From assembly GCA_004017535.1 (NCBI GenBank), contig SAJS01000001.1, positions 744,001 through 808,000 of the forward strand: a DNA stretch of 64,000 nt, read 5' to 3'. The DNA is from Mesorhizobium sp. Lineage in GTDB: Bacteria > Pseudomonadota > Alphaproteobacteria > Rhizobiales > Rhizobiaceae. Within the stretch, counting starts at the first letter, position 1. Every line of letters starts with the position of its first letter. Made by a program: the position numbers and the translations under genes. Positions 47,284-56,379 of the stretch are shown piece after piece. The notes under the pieces are model-generated. The model was given only the letters and a program-made list of their open reading frames with translations, was not told the DNA's origin and searched no databases.

Positions 47284-48219
47284 TCATCTGCCATAGTAGA
47301 GCGTGACCGTGTGCTTCGCCTCGGCGAAGAACAGCCAGCGCTCGACCAGCATGCCGGCCAACTGACAAACAGCTGCAAGCACCGAGGCAATCGCCGCGAA
47401 CGGCCAAGGCAGGGCGAAGGCAATGACAAGCAGGACGGCGGGCGCAATGAATGCCAGCGCCTGCGTGATCCATCGTAGCTTCGCGCTATGTTTGCGCGCT
47501 ATGCGGAAGCCCATTTCCTTCAGCAGATAGTTCTCTTCCGTATGCGGCCATTCGATCGAGCGCACCGTGCCGCCGGCGAGCCCGGTCGCGGTGTTGGCAT
47601 TTGTCGGAATCTCCAGCCGGTCATTGTAACGCCATGTCGCGAGCTTCCAGACCCAGCCGGCGAGGGTGGCAAGCAGGGCCCAGGCCAGCATCTCCGCTGA
47701 ACCCAGCTCGAACCCCTGAAGCAGAGCGTTGGCGAGAACGCTTCCGGTCATGGCAGCAAAGATGAGATAGGCCGGCAACGTGTATCGGCTGTGCCATTGC
47801 GCGACCGGCTTCAGCGAAGCGTAGATCATTCCGGTCGTGCAGACAGTCACGACCGCACCTGCCGCTGCCAGCGACCCGGCGGCCGCCACCCAGCCGCCGC
47901 TCTTGCCGAGAAACACCCAGCCGATGCCGAACAGCACGGCCGGGATGAAGGTCGCGACCGACGCCACGCCTTCGCGCGACAGCCAGGAACTGCGCCATTG
48001 CGAGAAGGCGCGCCAGGCGCGCTCGGGCCGGCCGAGATGGCCCGTGGACGACAACAGGCCAGCGACGATGAGCCCGAGCGCCAGCGCCATGCCGACGAAG
48101 CCAAGCCAGAAATCGGCGGGAATGAACCCCACCCCCCCAAGCGCACCGAGCAGCGCCAGCAGGCCGTAGCCGGCCCCGGTGGCGGTGGTGAAGAAGACGA
48201 CTGAGAAAGCGGGGTGCAT
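47284..48219 (-). CDS. soeC: Membrane anchor subunit, DmsC family (SoeC-like)
   Basis: 311 residues, about eight hydrophobic helices, e.g. 'GLLALLGALGGVGFIPADFW', 'FVGMALALGLIVAGLLSSTGHLGRPERAWRAFSQWRSSWLSREG' and 'AFIAPAVLLVIAFALPWPFAAIASVLAAV'. 'STGHLGRPERAWRA' and 'SSWLSREG' are DmsC-type signatures of quinone-interacting anchors. Two bases downstream of the iron-sulfur subunit gene. As third gene of the operon it should link electrons from the cytoplasmic enzyme to the quinone pool. The Soe naming rests on the composition of the whole operon. Confidence 0.78.
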   Translation of the reverse strand: MHPAFSVVFFTTATGAGYGLLALLGALGGVGFIPADFWLGFVGMALALGLIVAGLLSSTGHLGRPERAWRAFSQWRSSWLSREGVASVATFIPAVLFGIGWVFLGKSGGWVAAAGSLAAAGAVVTVCTTGMIYASLKPVAQWHSRYTLPAYLIFAAMTGSVLANALLQGFELGSAEMLAWALLATLAGWVWKLATWRYNDRLEIPTNANTATGLAGGTVRSIEWPHTEENYLLKEMGFRIARKHSAKLRWITQALAFIAPAVLLVIAFALPWPFAAIASVLAAVCQLAGMLVERWLFFAEAKHTVTLYYGR

Positions 48220-48221
48220 GA

Positions 48222-48956
48222 TCAGTTCGAAAGCATGCGGTCGATCCAGCCGAGGAAGCCGCCCTCTGCCTTGATCGGCTCCAACGCCGGCGCGTCGACC
48301 CTCGCCGCCCGTTCGCTGCGGGCGCGCGGCGGCAGATAGCGGTTGGTCGGCTTATAGCCAAGCTCCGGCATCAGCGCGACGCCGCCACGTTCCTCGACGA
48401 GTTGCGAGATGGCGGAATCAGGATCGCCGAGATCGCCGAAATGCCGGGCGCTGGTCGGGCAGGCGGCGACGCAGGCGGGCACGCGATCTTCCTCGGCCAG
48501 ATTGTCGTTATAGATGCGGTCGACACAGAGCGTGCATTTCTTCATCACGCCGACATCCGCATCGAACTCGCGCGCGCCATAGGGGCAGGCCCAGCTGCAC
48601 AATTTGCAGCCGATGCATTTACTCTCATCGACCAGCACGATGCCGTCCGAGGCGCGCTTGTAGGAGGCGCCGGTCGGGCAGACGGTGACGCAAGCCGGCG
48701 TCTCGCAATGCAGGCAGGAGCGCGGGAAGTTGACAGTCCGGCCGCCCAGCTCGGTCGTGTACTCGTAACTATGCACGCGGTTGAACCAGACGCCGTCGGC
48801 ATGCCCGCCGTAAGGGTCGATGTCGGTCAGCGGCGCCATATGGCCGCCCGTGTTCCACTCCTTGCAGGCGGTGACGCAGGCCTGGCAGCCGACGCAGGTG
48901 TCGAGGTCGATGACGAGGCCGAGCTTCCTCTCGGTCCGGGCGGGAAGGCAGGTCAT
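48222..48956 (-). CDS. soeB: Four-cluster iron-sulfur subunit (SoeB-like)
   Basis: 244 residues from ATG 48956, which overlaps the soeA stop (ATGA); the frame is open further upstream. Sixteen cysteines in ferredoxin-like groups: 'CVGCQACVTAC', 'CLHCETPACVTVCPTGA', 'CIGCKLCSWACPYGA' and 'CTLC...CVAACPTSA', enough for four [4Fe-4S] clusters of the DmsB/PsrB kind. No signal peptide. It passes electrons from the molybdenum subunit to the membrane anchor. Confidence 0.85.
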   Translation of the reverse strand: MTCLPARTERKLGLVIDLDTCVGCQACVTACKEWNTGGHMAPLTDIDPYGGHADGVWFNRVHSYEYTTELGGRTVNFPRSCLHCETPACVTVCPTGASYKRASDGIVLVDESKCIGCKLCSWACPYGAREFDADVGVMKKCTLCVDRIYNDNLAEEDRVPACVAACPTSARHFGDLGDPDSAISQLVEERGGVALMPELGYKPTNRYLPPRARSERAARVDAPALEPIKAEGGFLGWIDRMLSN

Positions 48957-51877
48957 TCGGTGGCTTCCATGCGAAACGCGGCGCCGAAGCGAAGTATGTC
49001 GGGCGACGGTTCGAAATGCGGCGGCTGGGCAAAACGCTCGAATTGCGGCTCGGTGAAGCCGGCTTCCTCGGCCGAGCATTTGACGATCCGCACGCGCACG
49101 TCAAACCATGCCGCCTGTCCCGTGACCGGATCGGAATTCGAATAGCGCTTGCCGTTGGCATCGGCCGACGTCTGGTCGCCGATGATGTGGTTGAGCAGGA
49201 AGCCGCGATTGCTCTCCGCCGCATCGTCCTTCAGCCCCCAGCTGCCGCGCCGCTTGCCGATCGCGTTCCAGGTCCAGACCGTGTCCGGGTTTACGCCGTC
49301 GATCAGCTTGATCTGGCCCTTCACCCTTCCATTGACGCTTTCGATCCAAACCCAGTCGTCGTCGGCAAGGCCGAGCTTGCTGGCCGGCTGGCGATGTACG
49401 AACAGCCGGTTCTGGCTGGTGATCTGCCGCAGCCATGCATTCTGCGAGCCCCAGGAATGGTACATATGCATCGGCCGCTGAGTCAGCGCATGCAGCGGAT
49501 ATTTTTCGAGATCGACGGTGTCGTCCTCGAAGGGCGCGTACCAGAAGGGCAGCGGGTCCATATAGGCTTCGATGCGGCCGCGTTCGGCGTCGGGTGGCTG
49601 CACCTTGCCGTGGCCACGCGCTGCCAGCCTGAACCGCTGGATCGGCTCGGAATAGAGCTGGAAGACGATCGGCTCGGCCTTGGCGATGAAACCCATCTCG
49701 ACCGCGAAGTCGAGATAGGCGCGGTTGCCCATCTTGTAAAAGCGCTGGTCGTCGGAAAAATCGTGGTGCCAGAAGCCGCCATTGTCGATGTAGCGCTGCA
49801 ACTGGTCGGGGTTGACGACGCCCCTGCCGATCGAGCCGCCATCCGTGCCGCGCCAGCCGGCTAAAGGGCCGATGCCGGGGGTGCGCTCGTGGTTGACGAT
49901 ATAGTCGGCATAGTCGCGGTATTTCGCCGAGCCATCCTCCTCGACGAAGCCTGGCAGGCCCAGCCGCGCGCCGAGCTCGATCAGGACCGACTGGAACGGC
50001 CGCACATCGCGGTCCGGCTGCACTATCGGATGGCGGATGGCGTCGGCTGCCCCGTCGGCATGACTGATCGGCCGGTCTAGCAAGCTGATGCAGTCGTGCC
50101 GCTCGAGATAGGTGGTGTCGGGCAGCACCAGGTCGGCGAACGGCACGGTTTCGGAGTAATAGGCGTCGGAATAGATGATGAAGGGGATCTTGTACGCGCC
50201 GGCCTCGTCCTTGTCGGTCAGCATGGCAATCGTCTCGACCGTGTTCATCGACGAGTTCCACGCCATGTTCGACATGTACATGAACAGCGTGTCGATCGAA
50301 TAAGGATCACCGGCCCAGGCGTTGCGGATGACAGAATGCATCAGCCCATGCGCGGCCAGGGGCGCTTCCCAGGAATAGGCCTTGTCGATGCGGGTGGGCC
50401 GGCCGGCTTCGTCGACCAGAAGATCGTCCGGCCCGCAGACGAAGCCGAGCGGCATGCCGTCCAGCGGCGTCATCGGCCGGGCGTTTTTGCCGGCTGGCTT
50501 CGGTCCTGGCGGCGCGCAGCGCGGATAGGGCGGCTTGAAGCGGAAGCCACCCGGAACGTCCACCGTGCCGAGCAGAACCTGCAGCAAATGGATGGCACGG
50601 CAGGTATGAAAGCCGTTGGAATGGGCCGAGATGCCGCGCATGGCATGCATCGAGACAGGCCGCCCCTTGATCGTCTCATGCCGCCGGCCCGCCCAGTCGG
50701 TCCAAGCGATAGGTAGTTCGATCGTCTGCTCGAAGGCGACATGCGCCAATTCGGCCGCGATGCGCCGGATGGTGTCGGCGCTCACGCCACAACGCTGCGC
50801 CACGGCATCCGGCGAATAGCTGTCGTCCAGACAGCGATCGGCGATGAGCTGGAACACCGGCACGCAGTGCCGCCCGCCGACCTCGTAGCCGCCGGTCAGC
50901 GCCGGCTTTGCATCGGGGTCGGCCGGGTTCACTGGCTGCTTCGCAACCCTGTCCCAGGCAAGCGAATTACCGTCGCTATCGCGCACGAACAGTCCGTCGT
51001 CGGCCGCGCCCGGCTCCTGCACGACGAGCACCGGCGCGTTGGTGTAGCGCAGCAGATAGTCGAGATCGACGCGTCCGGCCTTGAGCAATTCGTGGACCAG
51101 CGCCAGCACGAACAGCCCGTCCGTGCCCGGCCTGATGCCGATCCAGTCGTCGGCGATGGCATTGTAGCCGGTACGGCAGGGATTGATCGAAACCACCTTG
51201 GCGCCCCGCCCCTTGAGCTTGCCCAGCCCGATCTTGATCGGGTTGGAATCATGGTCCTCGGCAACGCCGAACAGCATGAAATATCGGGTGTTGTCCCAGT
51301 CGGGCTCGCCGAACTCCCAGAACGAGCCGCCGATCGTGTAGAGCCCGCCGGCCGCCATGTTGACCGAGCAGAAGCCGCCATGCGCGGCGAAGTTCGGAGT
51401 GCCGAATTTCGACGCCCACCAGCCGGTCAGCGATTGCGACTGGTCGCGTCCGGTAAAGAAGGCGAGTTTTTTCGGGTCGGTGCGGCGGATCGCCGACAGC
51501 CTCTCGGTGGCGATGGTCAGAGCCTCGTCCCATTCGATCTCACGGAATTCGCCCGAGCCGCGCGGGCCTGTGCGCAGCAGCGGCTTCTTCAGCCGCGCCG
51601 GGCTGTAATGCTGCATGATGCCGGCGCTGCCCTTGCCGCAGATCACGCCGCGGTTCACCGGATGGTCCTTGTTGCCATTGATGTAACGGACCTTGCCGTC
51701 CTTGATGTGCACATCGATGCCGCAGCGGCAGGCGCACATATAGCAGGTGGTCTTGGCGACGCGGTCGGATACGCTCGGCGAAGTCTCGACGCCGTCGCCC
51801 TCATTTGGCGCGTGAGTGTCGGAAAGAGGTCGTTGCGAGGGTGCGGAATTGGCGCCGCGCGGCGCGGCTTTGCTCAT
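48953..51877 (-). CDS. soeA: Cytoplasmic molybdopterin oxidoreductase, probable sulfite dehydrogenase subunit SoeA
   Basis: 974 residues. N-terminal [4Fe-4S] ligands Cys45, Cys48, Cys52 and Cys80, then the bis-MGD molybdopterin domain with 'HGGFCSVNMAAGG', where Cys170 is the likely Mo ligand as in PsrA/PhsA-type enzymes, and a C-terminal dinucleotide-binding domain ('QRPMHMYHSWGSQNAWLRQI'). There is no twin-arginine signal, so the enzyme is cytoplasmic, unlike DmsA, PsrA or PhsA. Size, subunit set and lack of Tat signal fit SoeABC sulfite dehydrogenase of Allochromatium and roseobacters. Another substrate (thiosulfate, polysulfide or formate-like) is possible. Confidence 0.78.
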   Translation of the reverse strand: MSKAAPRGANSAPSQRPLSDTHAPNEGDGVETSPSVSDRVAKTTCYMCACRCGIDVHIKDGKVRYINGNKDHPVNRGVICGKGSAGIMQHYSPARLKKPLLRTGPRGSGEFREIEWDEALTIATERLSAIRRTDPKKLAFFTGRDQSQSLTGWWASKFGTPNFAAHGGFCSVNMAAGGLYTIGGSFWEFGEPDWDNTRYFMLFGVAEDHDSNPIKIGLGKLKGRGAKVVSINPCRTGYNAIADDWIGIRPGTDGLFVLALVHELLKAGRVDLDYLLRYTNAPVLVVQEPGAADDGLFVRDSDGNSLAWDRVAKQPVNPADPDAKPALTGGYEVGGRHCVPVFQLIADRCLDDSYSPDAVAQRCGVSADTIRRIAAELAHVAFEQTIELPIAWTDWAGRRHETIKGRPVSMHAMRGISAHSNGFHTCRAIHLLQVLLGTVDVPGGFRFKPPYPRCAPPGPKPAGKNARPMTPLDGMPLGFVCGPDDLLVDEAGRPTRIDKAYSWEAPLAAHGLMHSVIRNAWAGDPYSIDTLFMYMSNMAWNSSMNTVETIAMLTDKDEAGAYKIPFIIYSDAYYSETVPFADLVLPDTTYLERHDCISLLDRPISHADGAADAIRHPIVQPDRDVRPFQSVLIELGARLGLPGFVEEDGSAKYRDYADYIVNHERTPGIGPLAGWRGTDGGSIGRGVVNPDQLQRYIDNGGFWHHDFSDDQRFYKMGNRAYLDFAVEMGFIAKAEPIVFQLYSEPIQRFRLAARGHGKVQPPDAERGRIEAYMDPLPFWYAPFEDDTVDLEKYPLHALTQRPMHMYHSWGSQNAWLRQITSQNRLFVHRQPASKLGLADDDWVWIESVNGRVKGQIKLIDGVNPDTVWTWNAIGKRRGSWGLKDDAAESNRGFLLNHIIGDQTSADANGKRYSNSDPVTGQAAWFDVRVRIVKCSAEEAGFTEPQFERFAQPPHFEPSPDILRFGAAFRMEATE

Positions 51878-52032
51878 GATTGGCGAACGCTCTTGCCGTT
51901 CGCCATCTTGGCCTTCGTCTTAGGCCCCGGGCCGCGCATGTAGTGAAGTTCAGGATGATAGCGCTCGCCGGCAAGCTGCCGCTTCAGCCGGCGGCTCCAA
52001 TGCGCGAATAGGGATTTGAAGCGCCCTGCCAT
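51874..52032 (-). CDS. Small basic protein translationally coupled to soeA
   Basis: 52 residues from ATG 52032 (a TTG at 52059 would add nine). It is highly basic (many Lys/Arg) with the pattern 'FKSLFAHWSRRLKRQLAGERYHPELHYMRGPG' and no membrane segment or cysteine. Its TGA overlaps the soeA ATG (ATGA), which argues strongly that it is translated as the first gene of the soe operon. GAGTGGGAA sits upstream as a weak ribosome-binding site. I do not recognise the family. Confidence 0.6.
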   Translation of the reverse strand: MAGRFKSLFAHWSRRLKRQLAGERYHPELHYMRGPGPKTKAKMANGKSVRQS

Positions 52033-52156
52033 TTCCCACTCTTGGTCTGTGACGACCAATTTTTTCCAACCTTGGGCAAAAACTTAGAACAAAGCAATTG
52101 ATCCGTCTAACAAGCAGCTCTTGTAATTCCGATCGATTCTGCTTCTTAGTTGATCC

Positions 52157-53062
52157 ATGACTCTCGATCAATTGCGCATCTTTGTCGCCGTCGCCGAACA
52201 CGGCCATATGACCAGGGCCGCCGAGCGGCTCGGCATCTCGCAATCGGCGGCGTCGGCGGCCATCCGCGCGCTCGAAAGCCAGCATGGCGTGCGCCTGTTC
52301 AACCGGGTCGGCCGCAACATCGAATTGGCCCAGACCGGCCACCGCTTCCTGCCGGAGGCGAAGGCGGTCCTGGATCGCGCCGCGGCTGCTCGTGGCGTGC
52401 TGGAGGATGTCTCGCAGACCGTCGCCGGCAGCCTGTCGATCGCGGCCAGCCAGACCATCGCCAGCTACTGGCTGCCGCGTCGCCTGGCTGCCTTCCACGA
52501 GGCCTATCCTGCGGTGAAGCTGAGCGTGACCATCGGCAACACCAGGCAGGTCGAGACCAATGTGCTGGACGGCCGCGCCGATTTCGGCCTGGTCGAGGGC
52601 CGAACCGAGTCCGACATCATGCGCCGCGCCACGGTCGACGAGGACCGCATGATGCTGGTGGTGGCGCGCTCGCATCCCGACATCCCGATGACGCGTGCCG
52701 GAAACCTCGACATCAGGGCGCTGCGCTGGATCATCAGGGAAGGCGGGTCGGGCACGCGCGAGGCGCTGGAGGACTTCGCGCACAGCCAGGGCGTTCCGCC
52801 GGCGGAGCTGCAGATATTCCTGGTTCTGCCCAGCAACGAGGCCGTGCGCCAGGCGGTCGAGGCCGGCGCTGGCGCCACGATCATCTCGGAGCTCGTCGTC
52901 GCGCGCTCCCTGGCGGAGGGCAGCCTCAGGGCCGTTCCAGTCGAATTGCCCAAGCGCGACTTCGCCATGATCACGCACCGCGACCGTCAGGCCAGCCTCG
53001 CTCAGATGGCGCTGAAGGCGCATCTCACCGGCCGGGCGGACGCGCCGGCAAGCGCTGAATAA
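52157..53062 (+). CDS. LysR-family transcriptional regulator
   Basis: 301 residues. N-terminal winged helix 'LDQLRIFVAVAEHGHMTRAAERLGISQSAASAAIRALESQHGVRLFNRVGR' (about 3-55) and a C-terminal substrate-binding domain with 'GSLSIAASQTIASYWLPRRLAAFHEAYPAVKLSVTIGNTRQV'. Pattern is close to the CbbR/CysB-like subgroup. It is divergent from the soe operon (124 bases between starts), the usual position for a LysR regulator of that operon. The ligand could be sulfite or O-acetylserine-like; this is inference. Confidence 0.92.
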   Translation: MTLDQLRIFVAVAEHGHMTRAAERLGISQSAASAAIRALESQHGVRLFNRVGRNIELAQTGHRFLPEAKAVLDRAAAARGVLEDVSQTVAGSLSIAASQTIASYWLPRRLAAFHEAYPAVKLSVTIGNTRQVETNVLDGRADFGLVEGRTESDIMRRATVDEDRMMLVVARSHPDIPMTRAGNLDIRALRWIIREGGSGTREALEDFAHSQGVPPAELQIFLVLPSNEAVRQAVEAGAGATIISELVVARSLAEGSLRAVPVELPKRDFAMITHRDRQASLAQMALKAHLTGRADAPASAE

Positions 53063-54319
53063 TCACGCGTATTTGCGCTGCGCGTCGAGCGCAAGGCCAA
53101 GGCCGACCGAGCCGAACATGTCGCCTTCGACGACGGCGGCCTGCGGCACCAGCGACAGGATCTCCCGCTTCGCCAGCGGGATGGCGGTCGAACCGCCGGT
53201 GAGGAACACGGCGGTGATGGCGGAGGCATCGACGCCGGCGTCGGCGATCGTCTGTTTGACCGTCGCGGCCACGCGTTCGATGTCGCTCGCGATGGTCTCC
53301 TCAAGGCCTGCGCGCGTGATCTCGGCCGCGAAGCGCGCGCCGGGCAGCGACACCTTTACCTCGGACGAAGGCTGGTCGGTCAGCGCGATCTTGGCCCTTT
53401 CGACCAGGCCCGCCATTGCGTGGCCGTAGCGGTGCTCGACGACATGGATGAAGCGGTCGACGAGGTCGGCGCGCTCGGCCTCGTAGCGGATCTGGCGAAG
53501 ATCCGACATCGCCTTGGCGGTGTAGACGAGATTGATGCGCTGCCAAGTGGCGAGATCGATGAAATAGGCGGCGGGCAGGTTGCGCTTGTGGTCCTTGGTC
53601 CGCGTCAGATAGCCGAGCTCGGGCATGACATGGGCGATGCTGAGCAGGCGGTCGAAATCGGTGCCGCCGATATGGATGCCGCGATTGGCGAGGATGTCGG
53701 CCTTGCGGTCGCTCGAGCGGGCACGTTCCGGCGACACCCGCACGATCGAAAAGTCGGAGGTGCCGCCGCCCATGTCGACGATCAGCGCCAGCTCTTGGCG
53801 GGTGACCTTCTGCTCGTAATCGAGCGCCGCCGCGATCGGCTCGAACTGGAACGCGATGTGCTTGAAGCCTTGCGCGCGGGCGGCCTTCTCCAACTCGCCC
53901 TGCGCTTTCGCGTCGGCGGCCGTGTCGTTGTCGACGAATTGCACGGGCCGGCCGAGCACCACATTCTCGACCGGGCCGCCGGCGTCTTCTTCGAGCCGCT
54001 TCTTCAAATGGCCGACGAACATGCCGACAATGTCGATGAAGCCGATCTGGCGCGCCTTGATGCGGGTCTTCTCGTGGGCGAGCGAACTGCCGAGCACGCT
54101 CTTCAGCGAACGCATCAGACGGCCTTCGACGCTGTCGGTATAGTCGCTGATCGCACGCCGGCCGAAATAGGTGTAGCCGTCCTCGAAATTGAAGAACACA
54201 GCACTCGGCAGAGTGGCTTGCTCGCCTTCCAGCGCCACAAGTCGCGCCCGGCCGTCGCGGATCACCCCCACGGTGGAATTGGACGTGCCGAAATCGATGC
54301 CGCCGAATGCTGATTGCAT
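53063..54319 (-). CDS. Hsp70-like ATPase, YegD family
   Basis: 418 residues, the nucleotide-binding actin-like fold of Hsp70 without the substrate-binding domain. Phosphate 1 'GGIDFGTSNSTVGVI', connect 1 and phosphate 2 'IVDMGGGTSDFSIVRV', adenosine 'VFLTGGSTAIPLAKREIL'. This matches YegD-type chaperone homologues, whose clients are unknown. Convergent with the LysR gene with no gap between stops. Confidence 0.88.
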   Translation of the reverse strand: MQSAFGGIDFGTSNSTVGVIRDGRARLVALEGEQATLPSAVFFNFEDGYTYFGRRAISDYTDSVEGRLMRSLKSVLGSSLAHEKTRIKARQIGFIDIVGMFVGHLKKRLEEDAGGPVENVVLGRPVQFVDNDTAADAKAQGELEKAARAQGFKHIAFQFEPIAAALDYEQKVTRQELALIVDMGGGTSDFSIVRVSPERARSSDRKADILANRGIHIGGTDFDRLLSIAHVMPELGYLTRTKDHKRNLPAAYFIDLATWQRINLVYTAKAMSDLRQIRYEAERADLVDRFIHVVEHRYGHAMAGLVERAKIALTDQPSSEVKVSLPGARFAAEITRAGLEETIASDIERVAATVKQTIADAGVDASAITAVFLTGGSTAIPLAKREILSLVPQAAVVEGDMFGSVGLGLALDAQRKYA

Positions 54320-54473
54320 CGCAGCCTCCTGTCGTTGCCTTGTGGCAGGGACGCCAAGCGCGCCGTCGTCCGGATGGCCGGACCGCTCTGCCGAACAGAT
54401 TGTGCTTGTTTACCCTTGGGTTGGGAGGCGGCGGTTTATCGCATGATCGCTCGCAGGGAAACCCTTTGCGGCT

Positions 54474-55265
54474 TCAATCTTTGCGGAAGATGATCCGGCC
54501 CAGCCAGCCGGTCAGCATGGCGAGGGATATCGCGAACACGCCGTAGAGAAAAGAATAGTCATGCGCGACCCGGAAGACCGACTGCTCGAAGCCCGATTTT
54601 CGGATCTCGAGCTGGGCCGAGCTTTCCTTGACGAACATGCCGCTCTTGAACAGGAATGCGCGGGCTTTGTGGGTTCCGACCGGCACGTTCGGCGCGAGGC
54701 GCACGGTGGCGCGAAACAGGTTCTGCGACAGGAACTGCACGCCGCCGACATTTTCGCTGTAGAGACCCGTGGCCGCCTTGCGCTCGCGCAGCGCGGCGGT
54801 GAATTCCTGGATCGTCGCCGGGCTGTCGGTCTCGTCGGCAGGCTTCATGTAGAGGTTCTGCGCCCCGAGCGAGAGCTGCTTGTATTTGGCAGGCTCGGCG
54901 ATGTCCTGCAGCGGCCGCGTCGTCGCGACGGAATAGGAGACCGGCACGTTCTCGAACGTCTCCGAGTCCAGGTTGATCCAGACGCCGAGCACGCGGTCCT
55001 TGCGCCGGACCACGACCGGGCGCGGCGGCCCTTCGAGCACGACGACCACGTCGTAGCGCCCCTGTCTGGCGATCAGCGGGTCGGGATTTTCCAGCGATCC
55101 GAAGATGGTGAGGTCGGCGCCGGAGAAGCCCGCCGTGATGGAAATCGCGTCGGTCGAAAGGCCGATCTGGATGCTTTCGGTGGGCGGCGCCTGCGCCGTC
55201 GCCGGGGAAAGGGCAAAGAGCATCGACAACAAGGCGGCGGCTGCAAACGCTCTCAATCCCGCCAT
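54474..55265 (-). CDS. TIGR02186-type exported membrane-anchored protein
   Basis: 263 residues. Signal peptide 'AFAAAALLSMLFALSPATAQA', an extracytoplasmic beta-rich domain ('ISITAGFSGADLTIFGSLEN', 'RYDVVVVLEGPPRPVVVRRKDRVLGVWINL'), and a C-terminal membrane helix ('YGVFAISLAMLTGWLGRIIF'). This is the pattern of TIGR02186/Alph_Pro_TM proteins, found almost always next to a TauE/SafE permease. The ATG shares one base with the stop of that gene. The role is unproved, perhaps assisting anion export. Confidence 0.85.
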   Translation of the reverse strand: MAGLRAFAAAALLSMLFALSPATAQAPPTESIQIGLSTDAISITAGFSGADLTIFGSLENPDPLIARQGRYDVVVVLEGPPRPVVVRRKDRVLGVWINLDSETFENVPVSYSVATTRPLQDIAEPAKYKQLSLGAQNLYMKPADETDSPATIQEFTAALRERKAATGLYSENVGGVQFLSQNLFRATVRLAPNVPVGTHKARAFLFKSGMFVKESSAQLEIRKSGFEQSVFRVAHDYSFLYGVFAISLAMLTGWLGRIIFRKD

Positions 55266-56188
55266 CAGTTGAGGCCCGCGGCGGACAGCGAATAGAGATT
55301 GGGCGGCGTCACGAAGAGATCGACGGCAAGGCGGATGGCGACGGCCAGCACCAGCATCGCCAAAAGCGCGCGCAGCTGTTCGCCGCGCAGCCTCTGGCCG
55401 GCCTTGGCGCCATATTGCGCGCCGGCGACGCCGCCGGCCATCAGCAGGAAGGCCAGGATCACGTCGACCGTCTGGTTGGTCGTGGCATGGACCAGGGTGG
55501 TGTAGGCCGAGGTGAAGATGATCTGGAACAGCGAGGTGCCGATAACGACATTGGTCGGCACCTTGAGCAGATAGATCAGCGCCGGCACCATGATGAAGCC
55601 GCCGCCGACGCCCATGATTGAGGACAGGAAGCCGATCCCGGCTCCCAGCCCGAGCACCGGGATGACGCTGACGAACAGCTTTGAGGCGCGAAAGCGCATC
55701 TTGAACGGCAGCCGGTGGATCCAGTTATGCTGGCCGGATTTCTTCAGCACGGGCGCCGCGCCGCTGCGGCTGGCGCGTAGCGCGTTGAGGCTCTCGACCA
55801 GCATCAGCCCACCGACCGTGCCGAGCAGCACGACGTAAAGCAGTGAGATGAACAGGTCCAACTGGCCAAGGCGGCGCAACAGCGCGAACACGAAGATGCC
55901 GGCTGTCGAGCCGACAATGCCGCCGGCCAGCAGCACGCCGCCCAGCTTGAAGTCGAGCGTGCCGCGCTTGAAATGCGAGAGCGCGCCGGAGAAGGAAGAG
56001 GCGATGACCTGGTTGGCGCCGGTAGCGACCGCGATTGCCGGCGGGATGTTGTAGAAGATCAGCAGCGGCGTGATCAGAAAGCCGCCGCCGACCCCGAACA
56101 TGCCCGACAGGAAGCCCACCGCCGCGCCCATCGCCAGCAGCACGAAGACGTTGACGGAAATTTCCGCGATCGGGAGATAGATGCCCAC
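55265..56188 (-). CDS. TauE/SafE-family anion exporter
   Basis: 307 residues, GTG start giving MGIYLPIAEISVNVFVLLAMG. About eight helices in two homologous halves, each with the 'GxxSGxFGVGGGFLxxPLL' motif: first 'GFLSGMFGVGGGFLITPLLIF', second 'GFLSSIMGVGGGFIMVPALIYLL'. Characterised members export sulfite, sulfoacetate or taurine-derived anions. Co-transcribed with TIGR02186. Its closeness (3 kb) to the soe operon supports a link to sulfite. Confidence 0.85.
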   Translation of the reverse strand: MGIYLPIAEISVNVFVLLAMGAAVGFLSGMFGVGGGFLITPLLIFYNIPPAIAVATGANQVIASSFSGALSHFKRGTLDFKLGGVLLAGGIVGSTAGIFVFALLRRLGQLDLFISLLYVVLLGTVGGLMLVESLNALRASRSGAAPVLKKSGQHNWIHRLPFKMRFRASKLFVSVIPVLGLGAGIGFLSSIMGVGGGFIMVPALIYLLKVPTNVVIGTSLFQIIFTSAYTTLVHATTNQTVDVILAFLLMAGGVAGAQYGAKAGQRLRGEQLRALLAMLVLAVAIRLAVDLFVTPPNLYSLSAAGLN

Positions 56189-56347
56189 CCGTCAGTCTCG
56201 ATCAGTTTGCCTTTCGGCGAACGCCGCCGTCCCCGGCAGTTTCGCACCGAAAAGCCAATTTTTTCTTGCGCCGATGCGACGGCAGGGTCGAACCCCGCCG
56301 CCGCGCCGAAACAAAAACCATCTCAATCAGTTAACAGGCAAATGTGT

Positions 56348-56378
56348 GGCAGGGCGTCGCGTATGCGACGCGCCTGCC
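56348..56378 (-). terminator. Strong hairpin just after podJ
   Basis: GGCAGG+GCGTCGC (56348-56360) pairs with GCGACGC+CCTGCC (56365-56371, 56373-56378), 13 base pairs with one bulged base and a GTAT loop, abutting the podJ stop codon. No T-run follows on the minus strand, so termination strength is uncertain. Confidence 0.5.
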
Positions 56379-56379
56379 G

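Noticed and set aside
49101-50261. 386-codon minus-strand frame within soeA
   Set aside because: Arg/Ala/Pro-rich out-of-frame reading of the molybdoenzyme gene, same strand, no domain.
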